Position numbers and translations under genes: made by a program | Notes under the pieces: generated by a model | Database searches by the model: none | The model's input: only the letters and a program-made list of their open reading frames with translations | Told to the model about the DNA's origin: nothing | Shown here: one piece after another, positions 43,594 through 52,897 of the stretch | Position numbering within the stretch: the first letter of the stretch is position 1 | Layout: each line of letters opens with the position of its first letter | NCBI RefSeq assembly: GCF_900604535.1 | Contig: NZ_UWOT01000001.1 | Coordinates: forward strand, 186,001 to 250,000 | Length of the DNA stretch: 64,000 nucleotides | Source: Romboutsia_E sp900604535 | GTDB lineage: Bacteria; Bacillota; Clostridia; Peptostreptococcales; Peptostreptococcaceae | Direction of reading: 5' to 3'

Positions 43594-44820
43594 CTACTCT
43601 ATTTTCATATTTATATTTATAATATTAGGTTTCAAAATAATTTTATCATACAAGTCTACAGTACTTACTCCATCTATTTTATTTTTATAGTAATCAACAT
43701 ATTTGTAGTCATCATCTTCATATATAATACCTTTTAGTTCAATAAAGTTAGGTGTCTTATCTTCTTCATTTATAACATAGACGCCTTCTTTATTATCTAC
43801 TGTCTTTATAGCACTTTTAGGTATTTTTAAACCTTCTATTTGCTTATATATTATATCAAATTCTTTTACTCTTGTATCATAAATTCCCATATTTTGATTA
43901 TTTATTTTGAGTATTGCTATATAATTATCATTTTCTTTATTAATTTTATAAACTTTTGCATCTATCTCTTCATCATTATTACATAATACGATTGACTGAT
44001 TTTCCTCAAAATAACTTACTTCATTTTCATCTATATAAGTTGCCACATATGCGTCATAATTATTTATAACTCTTGCTATTATATCTCCACTTTTTACTTC
44101 TTTAGAGTTAGTTTTTATCTCCTTATAGTTATCTACTTCTTTTTGAATATCAGATTTTGTTATACTATCTAAATTAGTGAAGGTATATTTTCCTTCATTT
44201 CCATCATATTTATATGATACTATTCCTGCTATACTTGATAGACATGTAAATACATTGTTGTTTTTTTGATTTTCTAAAATTTCTTTTTCATCTTCCTTAG
44301 CAGATAATTTAGCAGTGTCTATTCCATTATTTAATAATTTATTTTTGTCATTTACATAATTACTTAAGGTTTCTTTATACTCTTTAATATTACTATAATC
44401 TTCTTCTAGTAAATCATTTTGTATCTTGCTTACTATTAACTCTATATTTTCATTAAAGTTATTTATCTCATTTTTAGATATATTAATTTCTCCAGCTTTA
44501 ATTTTATCTATTTCTTCATCTAAAGCATTTATTTTTTCATCAATATCACTGTCTACATTGTTATATATACTAGCAACTTCCTGAGACTTACTTACTCTTG
44601 ATCCTTCATCCACTAATAAATTTAAAGTTCCATTGATATCTGATTTTAATAAATACTCATCTCTTACAATAATACATTTTCTACTTATTTTCATCTTGTT
44701 ATCTTCATTTTCTAAAACCTGAGTTTGTATAGTCTTACTTGCTATAAATGATATTATATGAAATATTATGTAGATAAATATACCTAGTAAGAAAAAATTT
44801 GAGTATTTTATTTTCTTCAA
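43594..44820 (-). CDS. HlyD-like adaptor/membrane-fusion protein
   Basis: HlyD-type adaptor with an N-terminal membrane helix (about 8-27), a lipoyl-like half near LKSDINGTLNLLVDEGSRV, a long coiled coil (about 95-175), the partner lipoyl half near FTCLSSIAGIVSYK, and a beta-barrel region reaching the C-terminus. Start TTG after AGGAGGTGA. 408 residues. No transporter lies beside it, so its partner is unknown; it leads into yggS and may be co-transcribed with the division cluster. Confidence 0.8.
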   Translation of the reverse strand: MKKIKYSNFFLLGIFIYIIFHIISFIASKTIQTQVLENEDNKMKISRKCIIVRDEYLLKSDINGTLNLLVDEGSRVSKSQEVASIYNNVDSDIDEKINALDEEIDKIKAGEINISKNEINNFNENIELIVSKIQNDLLEEDYSNIKEYKETLSNYVNDKNKLLNNGIDTAKLSAKEDEKEILENQKNNNVFTCLSSIAGIVSYKYDGNEGKYTFTNLDSITKSDIQKEVDNYKEIKTNSKEVKSGDIIARVINNYDAYVATYIDENEVSYFEENQSIVLCNNDEEIDAKVYKINKENDNYIAILKINNQNMGIYDTRVKEFDIIYKQIEGLKIPKSAIKTVDNKEGVYVINEEDKTPNFIELKGIIYEDDDYKYVDYYKNKIDGVSTVDLYDKIILKPNIININMKIE

Positions 44821-44959
44821 GATTTCACCTCCTATATATAAGGAAACCTGTTATATTACTTCTCTACACTTATATAATTTCCTTTTATTTATGTATAAAT
44901 TTCTTGTATAAATTTAATATTTTAAAATTTGTTATTTATAATATTTTTCTTTCAATTTT

Positions 44960-44986
44960 AAAAAAACTCCTTATTAGGAGCTTTTT
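44960..44986 (-). terminator. Terminator after the UPF0210 remnant
   Basis: AGCTCC-TAATAA-GGAGTT on the minus strand followed by a long T run, directly after the stop of the pseudogene. The hairpin survives although the gene is broken. Confidence 0.8.
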
Positions 44987-44987
44987 G

Positions 44988-45602
44988 TTAATTTTTGAAA
45001 AAATGTATTGGAGCTGGTATCTTAACACCTCTTTTTATAAATAACTTAGACGAATATTTATTTGTTTCTATAACTGCCCCTAGTCCTAATAATCCATCAA
45101 ATTCAACTATATAACCTACATCGCACCCTTGTGCAGATATTACTCTTACTGCCGTTGTTTTATTATTTATCATACCTATAGCTGCTTCATCAACTATCAT
45201 AGCACTTATAGTCTCTGCGCTTGTATCTCCTTTTACTACTATCATATCTAATCCAACAGAGCATACAGCTGTCATAGCTTCTAATTTTTCTATATTTAAT
45301 GCTCCTTTTGATACAGCTTTAATCATTCCTAAGTCTTCAGATACTGGTATAAATGCACCACTTAATCCTCCAACTCTTGAACAATCCATAACCCCACCTT
45401 TTTTAACAACATCATTTAATAAAGCTAAAGCAGCAGTAATTCCATGAGTTCCTACTACTTCAAGTCCATATCCTCTAATATACTTGCCACTGAGTCACCT
45501 ACAGATGGTGTAGGTGCTAATGATAAATCTACTATTCCAAATGGTACACCTAAACTCTTAGAAGCTTCCATATCCAACTAATTGACCCATTCTAGTCACC
45601 TT
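44988..45602 (-). pseudogene. UPF0210 (PFL family) remnant with two frameshifts
   Basis: Only the C-terminal part of a protein of about 450 residues remains. Reading the minus strand: VTRMGQLVGY, a first frameshift, then EASKSLGVPFGIVDLS...APTPSVGDS, a second frameshift near LEDMDLK (stop TAG), and finally VVGTHGITAALALL...KKGGV before MDCSRVGGLSGAFIPVSED to the normal end. The last frame is open for 133 residues and might look like a small gene, but the upstream pieces show it is a decayed copy. The 5' half is missing; the spoIVA terminator lies at its upstream edge. Confidence 0.87.
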
Positions 45603-45621
45603 AAAAGATTTATTATTATAT

Positions 45622-45660
45622 AAAAATAGAAATAGCTCTTGAAAAAGTCAAAAGCTATTT
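45622..45660 (-). terminator. Terminator after spoIVA
   Basis: AAATAGCT...AGCTATTT with inner TTGA/TCAA pairing, followed by T-rich sequence on the minus strand, 10 bases after the spoIVA stop. Confidence 0.8.
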
Positions 45661-45669
45661 CTATTAAGA

Positions 45670-47142
45670 CTATAATAATATAGTTATTATATTCATACTG
45701 CCTTCATTAATAATTTTTTGAAGAGTTTTTTGTATCTTAACTCTTATTTCTTCTGGCATTGTATATAGTTTGCTTTGTAATTGTTCTTTTACTAAATCAT
45801 TTAATGATTTTCCAAACATATTAGATTCCCAAATTTCACTTGGATTTTGTTCAAATTCATCTAATAAGTATTTAACCATTTCTTCACCTTGATTTTGATT
45901 TCCAACTATAGGAGACACTTCTGTAGATATATCTGCTTTTATTATATGAAGAGACGGTGCATTGGCTCTTAATTTTACTCCATATTGTTTTCCTTGCTTA
46001 ATTATTTCAGGTTCCTCTAAACTTAGCTCGTCTAATGATGGGGCTACTACTCCATAGCCTTTAGTCTTAGCATCAATAAGAGCACTTTCTACTTTATCAT
46101 ATTCATTTTTTACTTTAGATAATCTAGTTATAAGGTTTAATAATTGATAATCTCCTTCAATTTTAAATCCACTTTTTTCTTCTAATATGTTATAGAATAA
46201 TTCTGGTTTTGTAGTTAAATCTATTGTTATAACTCCTTCTCCAAGTTCAACATTATCAACCTCTGTGTCTTTTAAGAATTCTAATTCTGAAAATCCTTGT
46301 ACTATTTTATCCACATCTCTAAGCTTTCCTATATCAGCTATACTTTCTTTTAATGCAAATATTATATTATTTTTAATCCAGTGATTCATCTCTAATCCTT
46401 CAACCCATTGAGGTAAATTAATTCTGATTTCAGTTAATGGGAAGTCATAAAGCACAGTCTCCATAACATCTTCTATATCATTTTCATCCATAGCAACAAC
46501 ATTTAAAGGTACTACAGGCACTCCATATTTTTCTTCTAATTCACTTCTTAGTAACTCTGTTTCATCACTAGTTGGATCTATAGTATTTAAAACAACTGCA
46601 AATGGCTTATTAAGTGCTTTTAATTCATTTATTACTCTTTCTTCAGGTTCAATATAGCTGCTTCTATCTATACCAGTTACAGAACCATCAGTTATGACTA
46701 CTATACCTATTGTTGAGTGATCTCTTATAACCTTTTTAGTACCTAACTCCGCTGCTTTTTCAAATGTCATGGCTTCTTGTGACCATGGCGTAGATACTAA
46801 TCTTTGTTTTCCATCTTCTTCATGGCCTAATGCACCATCAACTATGTAACCTACACAGTCAACCATTCTTACTTTTAAAGTAACATTGTCTTTTATTTTT
46901 ATTTCAACCCCATCAGCTGGAACAAATTTTGGTTCTACTGTCATTATTGTTTTACCAGAACCACTTTGTGGTATCTCATCTTGTGTTCTCTCTCTCTTAA
47001 ACTCATTTTCTATATTAGGTAACACAAGCTTCTCCATAAATTTTCTTATAAATGTAGACTTACCTGTTCTAACAGGACCTACTACACCTATATAAATGTC
47101 ACCTTGAGTTCTCTTAGCTATGTCTTCGTATATGTTATTCAT
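45670..47142 (-). CDS. spoIVA: Stage IV sporulation protein A (SpoIVA)
   Basis: Coat-base ATPase that polymerises around the forespore in the mother cell. The Walker A GPVRTGKST (22-30) is intact, followed by NEFKRERTQDEIPQS, VDCVGYIVDGA, NTIDPTSD and the long C-terminal assembly domain ending SMNIITILL. 490 residues, close to B. subtilis. The ATG at 47142 follows AGGAGGGG by six bases; a longer frame includes this site. It should depend on SigE. A GGTATATT / AATATAATT pair upstream could be the promoter, but the match is weak. Confidence 0.96.
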   Translation of the reverse strand: MNNIYEDIAKRTQGDIYIGVVGPVRTGKSTFIRKFMEKLVLPNIENEFKRERTQDEIPQSGSGKTIMTVEPKFVPADGVEIKIKDNVTLKVRMVDCVGYIVDGALGHEEDGKQRLVSTPWSQEAMTFEKAAELGTKKVIRDHSTIGIVVITDGSVTGIDRSSYIEPEERVINELKALNKPFAVVLNTIDPTSDETELLRSELEEKYGVPVVPLNVVAMDENDIEDVMETVLYDFPLTEIRINLPQWVEGLEMNHWIKNNIIFALKESIADIGKLRDVDKIVQGFSELEFLKDTEVDNVELGEGVITIDLTTKPELFYNILEEKSGFKIEGDYQLLNLITRLSKVKNEYDKVESALIDAKTKGYGVVAPSLDELSLEEPEIIKQGKQYGVKLRANAPSLHIIKADISTEVSPIVGNQNQGEEMVKYLLDEFEQNPSEIWESNMFGKSLNDLVKEQLQSKLYTMPEEIRVKIQKTLQKIINEGSMNIITILL

Positions 47143-47230
47143 CAAATTCCCCTCCTGCATATAATTTCTTAATTAATTATATTTTTAGGATGATGCTAAT
47201 ATACCAAAATAAAAAATTAAATTAAACATA

Positions 47231-47258
47231 AAAGAAGCTAGGACTAAAATCCTAGCTT
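47231..47258 (-). terminator. Terminator overlapping the end of gpsA
   Basis: Perfect arms AAGCTAGGA (minus, coding) and TCCTAGCTT, loop TTTTAG that contains the gpsA stop, then CTTTT. The last codons of gpsA form the 5' arm. Confidence 0.82.
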
Positions 47259-48266
47259 ATCATCAACTATTTCTTCCATTTCGTGTTTTTTACTTCTCAT
47301 CATTAAGTTAACTACAACTTCATTTGCATTTTTATTTTCATATAAAACAGAGTATATAGCACTTGTTATAGGCATATCTATATTCATCTTTTTAGAAACT
47401 TCATAAGCAACTTCTGTAGCTGTTATTCCTTCAACTACCATTTTTACTTCTTTTAAAGTTTCTTCTAAGCTTTTACCTTGTCCAATTAATATACCTGCTC
47501 TTCTATTTCTACTGTGCATGCTTGTACATGTAACAATTAAATCCCCTATACCAGAAAGACCTGAAAATGTACTTGTATCGGCTCCTAATGCTATACCAAG
47601 CCTTGCTATTTCTCTTATTCCTCTAGTCATAAGAGCAGCCTTAGTATTATCACCATAACCTAATCCATCACAAATACCTGCTCCAAAAGCTATTATATTT
47701 TTTAATGCTCCTCCAAGTTCAACTCCTATTATATCAGGATTTGTATAAACTCTAAGCTTAGGACTCATAAATATATCTTGTACTTCTTGAGCTATTTCTA
47801 AGTTTTCTGATGCAACAACAAGTGTTGTAGGTATATCTTTCGCAACTTCTTCTGCATGTGATGGACCAGATAAAGCTACGTAAGGATTTCCTGGTAACTC
47901 TTCTTCACATACTTGTGACAATCTAAGTCCAGTCCCTTTTTCTAATCCTTTTGCCACATCTACTAGTATTTGATCTTTGTTTACAAATGGTTTTATTTGT
48001 TTGCAAACACTTCTAATAGCTTGAGATGGTACTGCTAAAACTATTAATTTACTACCTTCCACTGCTTGTTCTATATTTGTAGTTAATGTTATGTTATTTG
48101 GAAATAACACACCTGGTAAATAATCTATATTTTCTTTTGTTTTATTTATCTTATCTGCTTGTTCTTGGTTTAAAGTCCACATAGTTACATTGTAACCTTT
48201 TTTAGCAAGACCTAATGCTAATGCACTTCCCCAGCTTCCAGCTCCTAATACAGTTAACTTTTCCAT
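47244..48266 (-). CDS. gpsA: Glycerol-3-phosphate dehydrogenase [NAD(P)+]
   Basis: Reduces dihydroxyacetone phosphate to glycerol 3-phosphate for membrane lipid synthesis. The dinucleotide motif GAGSWGSALA (8-17) opens the protein; ALSGPSHAEEVA, the catalytic Lys in VELGGALKNIIA, and GLSGIGDLIVTCTS follow. 340 residues is typical. It starts 27 bases after the plsY stop, so glycerol-3-phosphate synthesis and acylation are made together. Its stop codon lies in a terminator loop. Confidence 0.96.
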   Translation of the reverse strand: MEKLTVLGAGSWGSALALGLAKKGYNVTMWTLNQEQADKINKTKENIDYLPGVLFPNNITLTTNIEQAVEGSKLIVLAVPSQAIRSVCKQIKPFVNKDQILVDVAKGLEKGTGLRLSQVCEEELPGNPYVALSGPSHAEEVAKDIPTTLVVASENLEIAQEVQDIFMSPKLRVYTNPDIIGVELGGALKNIIAFGAGICDGLGYGDNTKAALMTRGIREIARLGIALGADTSTFSGLSGIGDLIVTCTSMHSRNRRAGILIGQGKSLEETLKEVKMVVEGITATEVAYEVSKKMNIDMPITSAIYSVLYENKNANEVVVNLMMRSKKHEMEEIVDDKLGF

Positions 48267-48293
48267 AAAACACCACCTATGACAAACTTTTTA

Positions 48294-48899
48294 TTATTTT
48301 TTTGCACCAATTTTTCTTTCAGTACCACTTACTAATCTCTGTATATTTGCTCTATGAGTATATATTACAGATGCTGTTAAGAATAAAGTAACAAATATTC
48401 CTTTTTTATTATTAGTAGCTATCATAAATAAAGGGGATGCTGCTATACCAATTATTGAACCTAATGATACATATTTAGTTATTGCTACTACTATTAGAAA
48501 TATTCCAAAGCAACTCAATGCTATAACTGGATTCATTCCTATCATAGCTCCTAAAGATGTTGCAACACCTTTTCCACCTTTGAATTTTAAGAACACTGGC
48601 CAGTTATGACCTGCTACAACTGCCACAACTGCAAGGTATGCAGATGTAACTTCATCGCATCCTGTAAACCTTGCTATTACTCTTGCTATTAATACAGCTA
48701 CTAAGCCTTTTAATAAATCTCCCGCAAAAGTCATTGCACCAGCTTTTTTTCCAAGCGTTCTTAGCACATTTGTAGATCCTGGATTTCCAGAACCTTGAGT
48801 TCTTATATCAACATTAAACATTTTTCTTGCTATTATAGTCGATGTTGATATATTACCTAAAAGATAAGCAATTATAATTAAAATAATATAGCTAATCAT
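48294..48899 (-). CDS. plsY: Glycerol-3-phosphate acyltransferase PlsY
   Basis: Membrane enzyme that transfers an acyl group from acyl-phosphate to glycerol 3-phosphate, the first step of phospholipid synthesis. Five or more helices, with the three family motifs near GSGNPGSTNVLRTLG (36-50), GHNWPVFLKFKGGKGVATSLG, and the C-terminal VIYTHRANIQRL. 201 residues. It sits between der and gpsA, and its product supply comes from the next gene. Confidence 0.95.
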   Translation of the reverse strand: MISYIILIIIAYLLGNISTSTIIARKMFNVDIRTQGSGNPGSTNVLRTLGKKAGAMTFAGDLLKGLVAVLIARVIARFTGCDEVTSAYLAVVAVVAGHNWPVFLKFKGGKGVATSLGAMIGMNPVIALSCFGIFLIVVAITKYVSLGSIIGIAASPLFMIATNNKKGIFVTLFLTASVIYTHRANIQRLVSGTERKIGAKK

Positions 48900-48920
48900 A
48901 TTTACCCCCTGGCAAAATTA

Positions 48921-50243
48921 TTATCCTCTGTTCTTCTCTCTATATTCAAATCTAACAGAAGTTCCTTCAAATCCAAAGTTTTCTCTTATCTTATTTTCAA
49001 GATATCTTTGGTATGAGAAGTGAGTAAGTTCTTTGTCATTTATAAATAATGTAAATTTAGGTGGTTTTACATCTGTTTGAGAAGCGTAGTAAATTTTTAA
49101 TCTCTTACCTTTGTCTGATGGTGGTTGATTTAACATTACTGCTTCACCTATAACATCATTTAACGCTGATGTTGATATTCTCTTAGCATGTTCACTTGCT
49201 ACATATTGTACTGTTTCTAAAATTTTGTTCATTCTTTGATTAGTTTTTGCAGAAACAAATAATACCGGTGCATACATCATGAATGGGAATTTTTCTTTTA
49301 TTTCTTTAGTGTAATTTCCTAATGTTTTATTGTCTTTTTCTATTAAATCCCACTTATTAACTACGAATATACAAGCTCTTCCTTCATCATGAGCTATACC
49401 TGCAACTTTTGTATCTTGTTCTGTTATACCTTCTTGTGCATCTATTACTATTAAAACTACATCAGCTCTTTCTACAGCACTCATAGATCTTAATACACTG
49501 TATTTTTCTACTGTTTCGTATACTTTGCTTTTTCTTCTAATACCTGCTGTATCTATAAGAAGGAATTCTTGTCCATCTCTTTCAAGATATGTATCTACTG
49601 CATCTCTAGTAGTACCTGCAATTGGACTTACTATAACTCTATCTTCACCTAATATTTTATTAAGTATTGAACTCTTACCTGCATTTGGTTTACCAGTTAT
49701 AGCTACTCTTATTATATCTTCGCTATACTCAGTATTTAATCCTTTAGGGAAATTCTCAACAACCTCATCTAATAAGTCACCAAGTCCCATTCCATTTGCA
49801 CTTGATATTGCATGTAAGTTTCCAAGTCCTAATTCATAGAAATCATACACATTATCAAATTGCTTTTGACTGTCTATTTTATTTACAACTAATATTACTG
49901 GCTTCTTAGTTTTTCTAAGCATAGTAGCTACTTCTTTATCAGCAGCTGTTATTCCTGACTTTCCATCAACTACAAAAAGTATAACGTGAGCCATATCCAT
50001 AGCAAGCATAGCTTGATTTCTCATTTGAGATAATATTACATCTCCGTTATCTGGTTCTATACCTCCTGTATCAATTAATGTAAAGTATGTTCCTAACCAT
50101 TCTACCTCTGTGAATATTCTATCTCTTGTTACTCCTGGAGTATCTTCAACTATAGATATTCTTTTTCCTGCTAATTTATTGAACAGTGTAGATTTACCAA
50201 CATTTGGTCTACCAACAACTGCAACTATCGGTCTATTATCCAT
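48921..50243 (-). CDS. der: Ribosome-assembly GTPase Der (EngA)
   Basis: Double GTPase needed for 50S assembly. Two G domains are clear: GRPNVGKSTLFNKL with DTGG and NKID in the first, and GKPNAGKSSILNKI with DTAGIRR and NKWD in the second; the KH-like C-terminal domain follows from about 350. 440 residues, typical. It begins 13 bases after the stop of the DUF512 gene and leads into plsY. Confidence 0.97.
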   Translation of the reverse strand: MDNRPIVAVVGRPNVGKSTLFNKLAGKRISIVEDTPGVTRDRIFTEVEWLGTYFTLIDTGGIEPDNGDVILSQMRNQAMLAMDMAHVILFVVDGKSGITAADKEVATMLRKTKKPVILVVNKIDSQKQFDNVYDFYELGLGNLHAISSANGMGLGDLLDEVVENFPKGLNTEYSEDIIRVAITGKPNAGKSSILNKILGEDRVIVSPIAGTTRDAVDTYLERDGQEFLLIDTAGIRRKSKVYETVEKYSVLRSMSAVERADVVLIVIDAQEGITEQDTKVAGIAHDEGRACIFVVNKWDLIEKDNKTLGNYTKEIKEKFPFMMYAPVLFVSAKTNQRMNKILETVQYVASEHAKRISTSALNDVIGEAVMLNQPPSDKGKRLKIYYASQTDVKPPKFTLFINDKELTHFSYQRYLENKIRENFGFEGTSVRFEYREKNRG

Positions 50244-50256
50244 TATATTCTCCTTC

Positions 50257-51585
50257 CTATTTTAAAATCTTATCTACAAAGTCTATTCCTTGATTTTCAC
50301 ACGGAACTACTTCGATATTCATCATTTTTTGTATTTCTTCTAAAGTTATATTATCTAAAAATATTTCTTCATCAGCTTTTAACATAGCTCTAGGTATATA
50401 AAGTGTTTCTCCTAAATCTATATCTTTTAATTGATCCATTATATCAGTTGCAGTTATAAGACCTGAAACTGTTATAGTGTCTCCAAAGAAGTTGTTTATT
50501 ATTTTATAGACATTTATTTCTACATTATTAAACTTCTTCATTATTAAATCTGCCATATCTTTTATAAACGCATAAGCAGAGTGTCCTGTTGCTATAGATA
50601 CTTTTTTAGTTCTAGTTATTTTATCTAATGGTAAAGTTTCTAAGTAATCTTGAATTTCTCTTTCTAACTTACTTATCATTCCTACACCATTTTCAAATTG
50701 TATAAATCCTTCATATTCATCGTATTTTAATAATTCTCTATTGGCAATTATATAAAACTCATCTGATAAAAATGCAAATCTAGTTCCTAGTTTTTCCAAA
50801 TACATCTTTTGTAATTCATTTATTTGGTCAATAGTATCTCCTGCTGTTTTTTCATTAAATATCTCTAAGTTTGGAAGATGACTTCTATGCTTAGTTATAC
50901 CTACTGGAACTATTGCTGCGCTATTTACATATGGATATAAATTTGATAGATCAGATATAGTTCTAGTTAATTCTTCTTTATCATTATATCCTGGACATAA
51001 AACTATTTGGCAATTCATTTGTATTCCAGCTTCAGCTAACCTTTGCATTATTCCATACAGCTTTCCTGCAAATTTATTCTTTATCATAGTACGCCTTAAC
51101 TCTGGGTTAGTAGTATGTACAGAAATATTTATAGGACTTATTCTGTATCTAATTATATTATTTATATCTTCTTCACTCATATTAGTAAGAGTTACAAAGT
51201 TACCTTGTAAGAAAGAAAGTCTTGAATCATCATCTTTAAAATAAAGAGTTTCTCTCATTCCCTTTGGAAGCTGATCTATAAAGCAAAATACACATTTATT
51301 TCTACAGCTCTTTGCTTTATCTATTATTGGATTTGTAAATTCAATTCCTAAATCATCATCATACTCTTTTTCTATTTCATATACATAAATTTGACCATTG
51401 ATCTTTTGTATTTCTAATTCTATGTATTCATCACTCATTAAAAATTTATATTCTATTATATCATGGATTTCTTGTTCATTAATACTTATAAGTAAATCTC
51501 CCACTTCTATGCCTATTTCTTCAGCTATACTTCCTTTGTATACTTTACTTATAACATTATTACTTTTTTTTACGTTTACTTCCAT
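50257..51585 (-). CDS. DUF512 radical-SAM protein
   Basis: Member of the DUF512 group found next to der in clostridia; reaction unknown. A PDZ-like N-terminal domain (KVYKGSIAEEIGIEVGDLLISIN) precedes a radical-SAM core with CRNKCVFCFI (Cys93, Cys97, Cys100) and a C-terminal DUF512 domain. The CxxxCxxC pattern fits a 4Fe-4S cluster. 442 residues. The ribosome site is weak (GGTGATTACGAG). A maturation enzyme role is guessed in the literature for such proteins, but I cannot show it here. Confidence 0.87.
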   Translation of the reverse strand: MEVNVKKSNNVISKVYKGSIAEEIGIEVGDLLISINEQEIHDIIEYKFLMSDEYIELEIQKINGQIYVYEIEKEYDDDLGIEFTNPIIDKAKSCRNKCVFCFIDQLPKGMRETLYFKDDDSRLSFLQGNFVTLTNMSEEDINNIIRYRISPINISVHTTNPELRRTMIKNKFAGKLYGIMQRLAEAGIQMNCQIVLCPGYNDKEELTRTISDLSNLYPYVNSAAIVPVGITKHRSHLPNLEIFNEKTAGDTIDQINELQKMYLEKLGTRFAFLSDEFYIIANRELLKYDEYEGFIQFENGVGMISKLEREIQDYLETLPLDKITRTKKVSIATGHSAYAFIKDMADLIMKKFNNVEINVYKIINNFFGDTITVSGLITATDIMDQLKDIDLGETLYIPRAMLKADEEIFLDNITLEEIQKMMNIEVVPCENQGIDFVDKILK

Positions 51586-51711
51586 CTCGTAATCACCACT
51601 CTTCTTTATAAATACATCATTTTATATTACCATATGTTAATTTAAATAGTCAATAAAATACAATTTTCGCTATATACATAACATACCAAATATAGGTTTA
51701 TAATGTTTGAC

Positions 51712-51736
51712 AAAAAAAGGTACCTAAGGTACCTTT
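51712..51736 (-). terminator. Terminator after the YIEGIA operon
   Basis: Perfect 9-base arms AAAGGTACC / GGTACCTTT with a 3-base loop and a run of seven T on the minus strand. Confidence 0.9.
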
Positions 51737-51740
51737 AAGC

Positions 51741-51941
51741 TTAATGTTTAACTATTATTAATGTTCCTTTTGCTATTTGGTGAACCATACCTGATACACA
51801 TTTAGCCATTAACATTGCCTTATTCTGTAAATCCTTATCATCATCTGCATAAAATATAGGGCATCCTCCAACTGGATTCATATTTTTATCTGTTGTTATA
51901 ACAGCTAGGGTAAATTCATTTAATCCTACATTATCTCCCAT
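51741..51941 (-). CDS. Small partner of YIEGIA (capping complex subunit)
   Basis: A 66-residue protein starting MGDNVGLNEFTLAVITTD, with GGCPIFYADDD and an end KGTLIIVKH. It matches the small family annotated as a capping-complex subunit for YIEGIA in databases; no function has been shown that I know of. ATG follows AAAGGAAG. It starts two bases after the stop of the second YIEGIA gene, so the three genes form one operon closed by a terminator. Confidence 0.85.
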   Translation of the reverse strand: MGDNVGLNEFTLAVITTDKNMNPVGGCPIFYADDDKDLQNKAMLMAKCVSGMVHQIAKGTLIIVKH

Positions 51942-51943
51942 TC

Positions 51944-52876
51944 TTATGCACTTCCTTTCTTATCTGTTTTATAATTTCTAAGTCCTAAGTACTTCCCTTT
52001 TGATGAAGAGAGAATAGGACAAGATTTTACTGCTTCTATTACTTTATCTTCATTTTTTTCCATAGGTATATAAGCCATTAATATACTTTCATTATTTGGA
52101 TTTCTTCTTGGTAATGGGACAAAAGCAGGCTCATTGTTTTCTCTATAAACTCCGAGTCTAGAATAAAGATTGTAAGCTATAGCTTGTCTTTGTCCTAAGT
52201 CATAAATTATAGCTGCGTTAGTATAACTATTATCTTTTGGTTTAATTTCTATACCTATTCCTCTAGACAAAAATCTTTCTCTATCTTTTTCTAAACCTAC
52301 ATTTGTTATTCCTTTTAGATCTCCAATTTGCATAATTACATCATCCACAAATTGTATTTTGACTATAGATACATCTGCAACGTCACCTATACTCTTTCTT
52401 CTTGATATTTTCTTTAATAAAAATGCTAGCATTAAACCTAATACACTACTTATAATAAGTGTTATATCTTTGTTAGTATTAAATTCTGATATAATTACAT
52501 AATAAAAGCCAACAGTAAAAAAGGAAGTTATTATACACATGTAATTTCTAACTTCATAAGTTCTAGCTATCTCTTCTATAAAAGAATTACCCCTTTTTAT
52601 TAGCTGTGAATCTTCTAAATTTTGAAGTGTGTTTCTTCTATTCTCTCTTACTTGTCTAAACTGCTCAGCTGCTAGTGATAAAAATGTTATAGAAGTATAT
52701 GAACGATCTATTAAAGCAGGAACTAATAGTGCTCCTAAAGAAGATGCTACGAAAGCTAACACTAATTGTGAAACTAACATATTAGGTTGTGTTGGGTATT
52801 GTCTTTGATCTAAGTTTAGCATTATAAGTCTACTTATTATACCTATTGCTAAGCCCGTAAAAAAAACTCTATCCAT
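51944..52876 (-). CDS. YIEGIA family membrane protein, second copy
   Basis: Membrane protein of the YIEGIA family, in which the name motif is FIEEIARTYEVRNY at about residues 95-108. Helices lie at the N-terminus (about 3-65) and around 110-160, followed by a soluble domain with GDVADVSIVKIQF, NVGLEKDRERFLSRG and DLGQRQAIAYNLYSRLG. 310 residues. ATG follows AAGGGGTG. It is paralogous to the next gene upstream, sharing the helix layout and the soluble-domain motifs, so this is a tandem duplication kept in one operon. Confidence 0.85.
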   Translation of the reverse strand: MDRVFFTGLAIGIISRLIMLNLDQRQYPTQPNMLVSQLVLAFVASSLGALLVPALIDRSYTSITFLSLAAEQFRQVRENRRNTLQNLEDSQLIKRGNSFIEEIARTYEVRNYMCIITSFFTVGFYYVIISEFNTNKDITLIISSVLGLMLAFLLKKISRRKSIGDVADVSIVKIQFVDDVIMQIGDLKGITNVGLEKDRERFLSRGIGIEIKPKDNSYTNAAIIYDLGQRQAIAYNLYSRLGVYRENNEPAFVPLPRRNPNNESILMAYIPMEKNEDKVIEAVKSCPILSSSKGKYLGLRNYKTDKKGSA

Positions 52877-52897
52877 ATAATCACCCCTTACTTAAAA

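Noticed and set aside
44988..45389. 133-codon frame as an independent small protein
   Set aside because: The residues are the conserved C-terminal part of UPF0210, and matching pieces continue upstream in two other frames, so it is part of a pseudogene.
45720..47160. Extra N-terminal residues MQEGNL on SpoIVA
   Set aside because: The codons contain the AGGAGGGG ribosome site of the real ATG at 47142.
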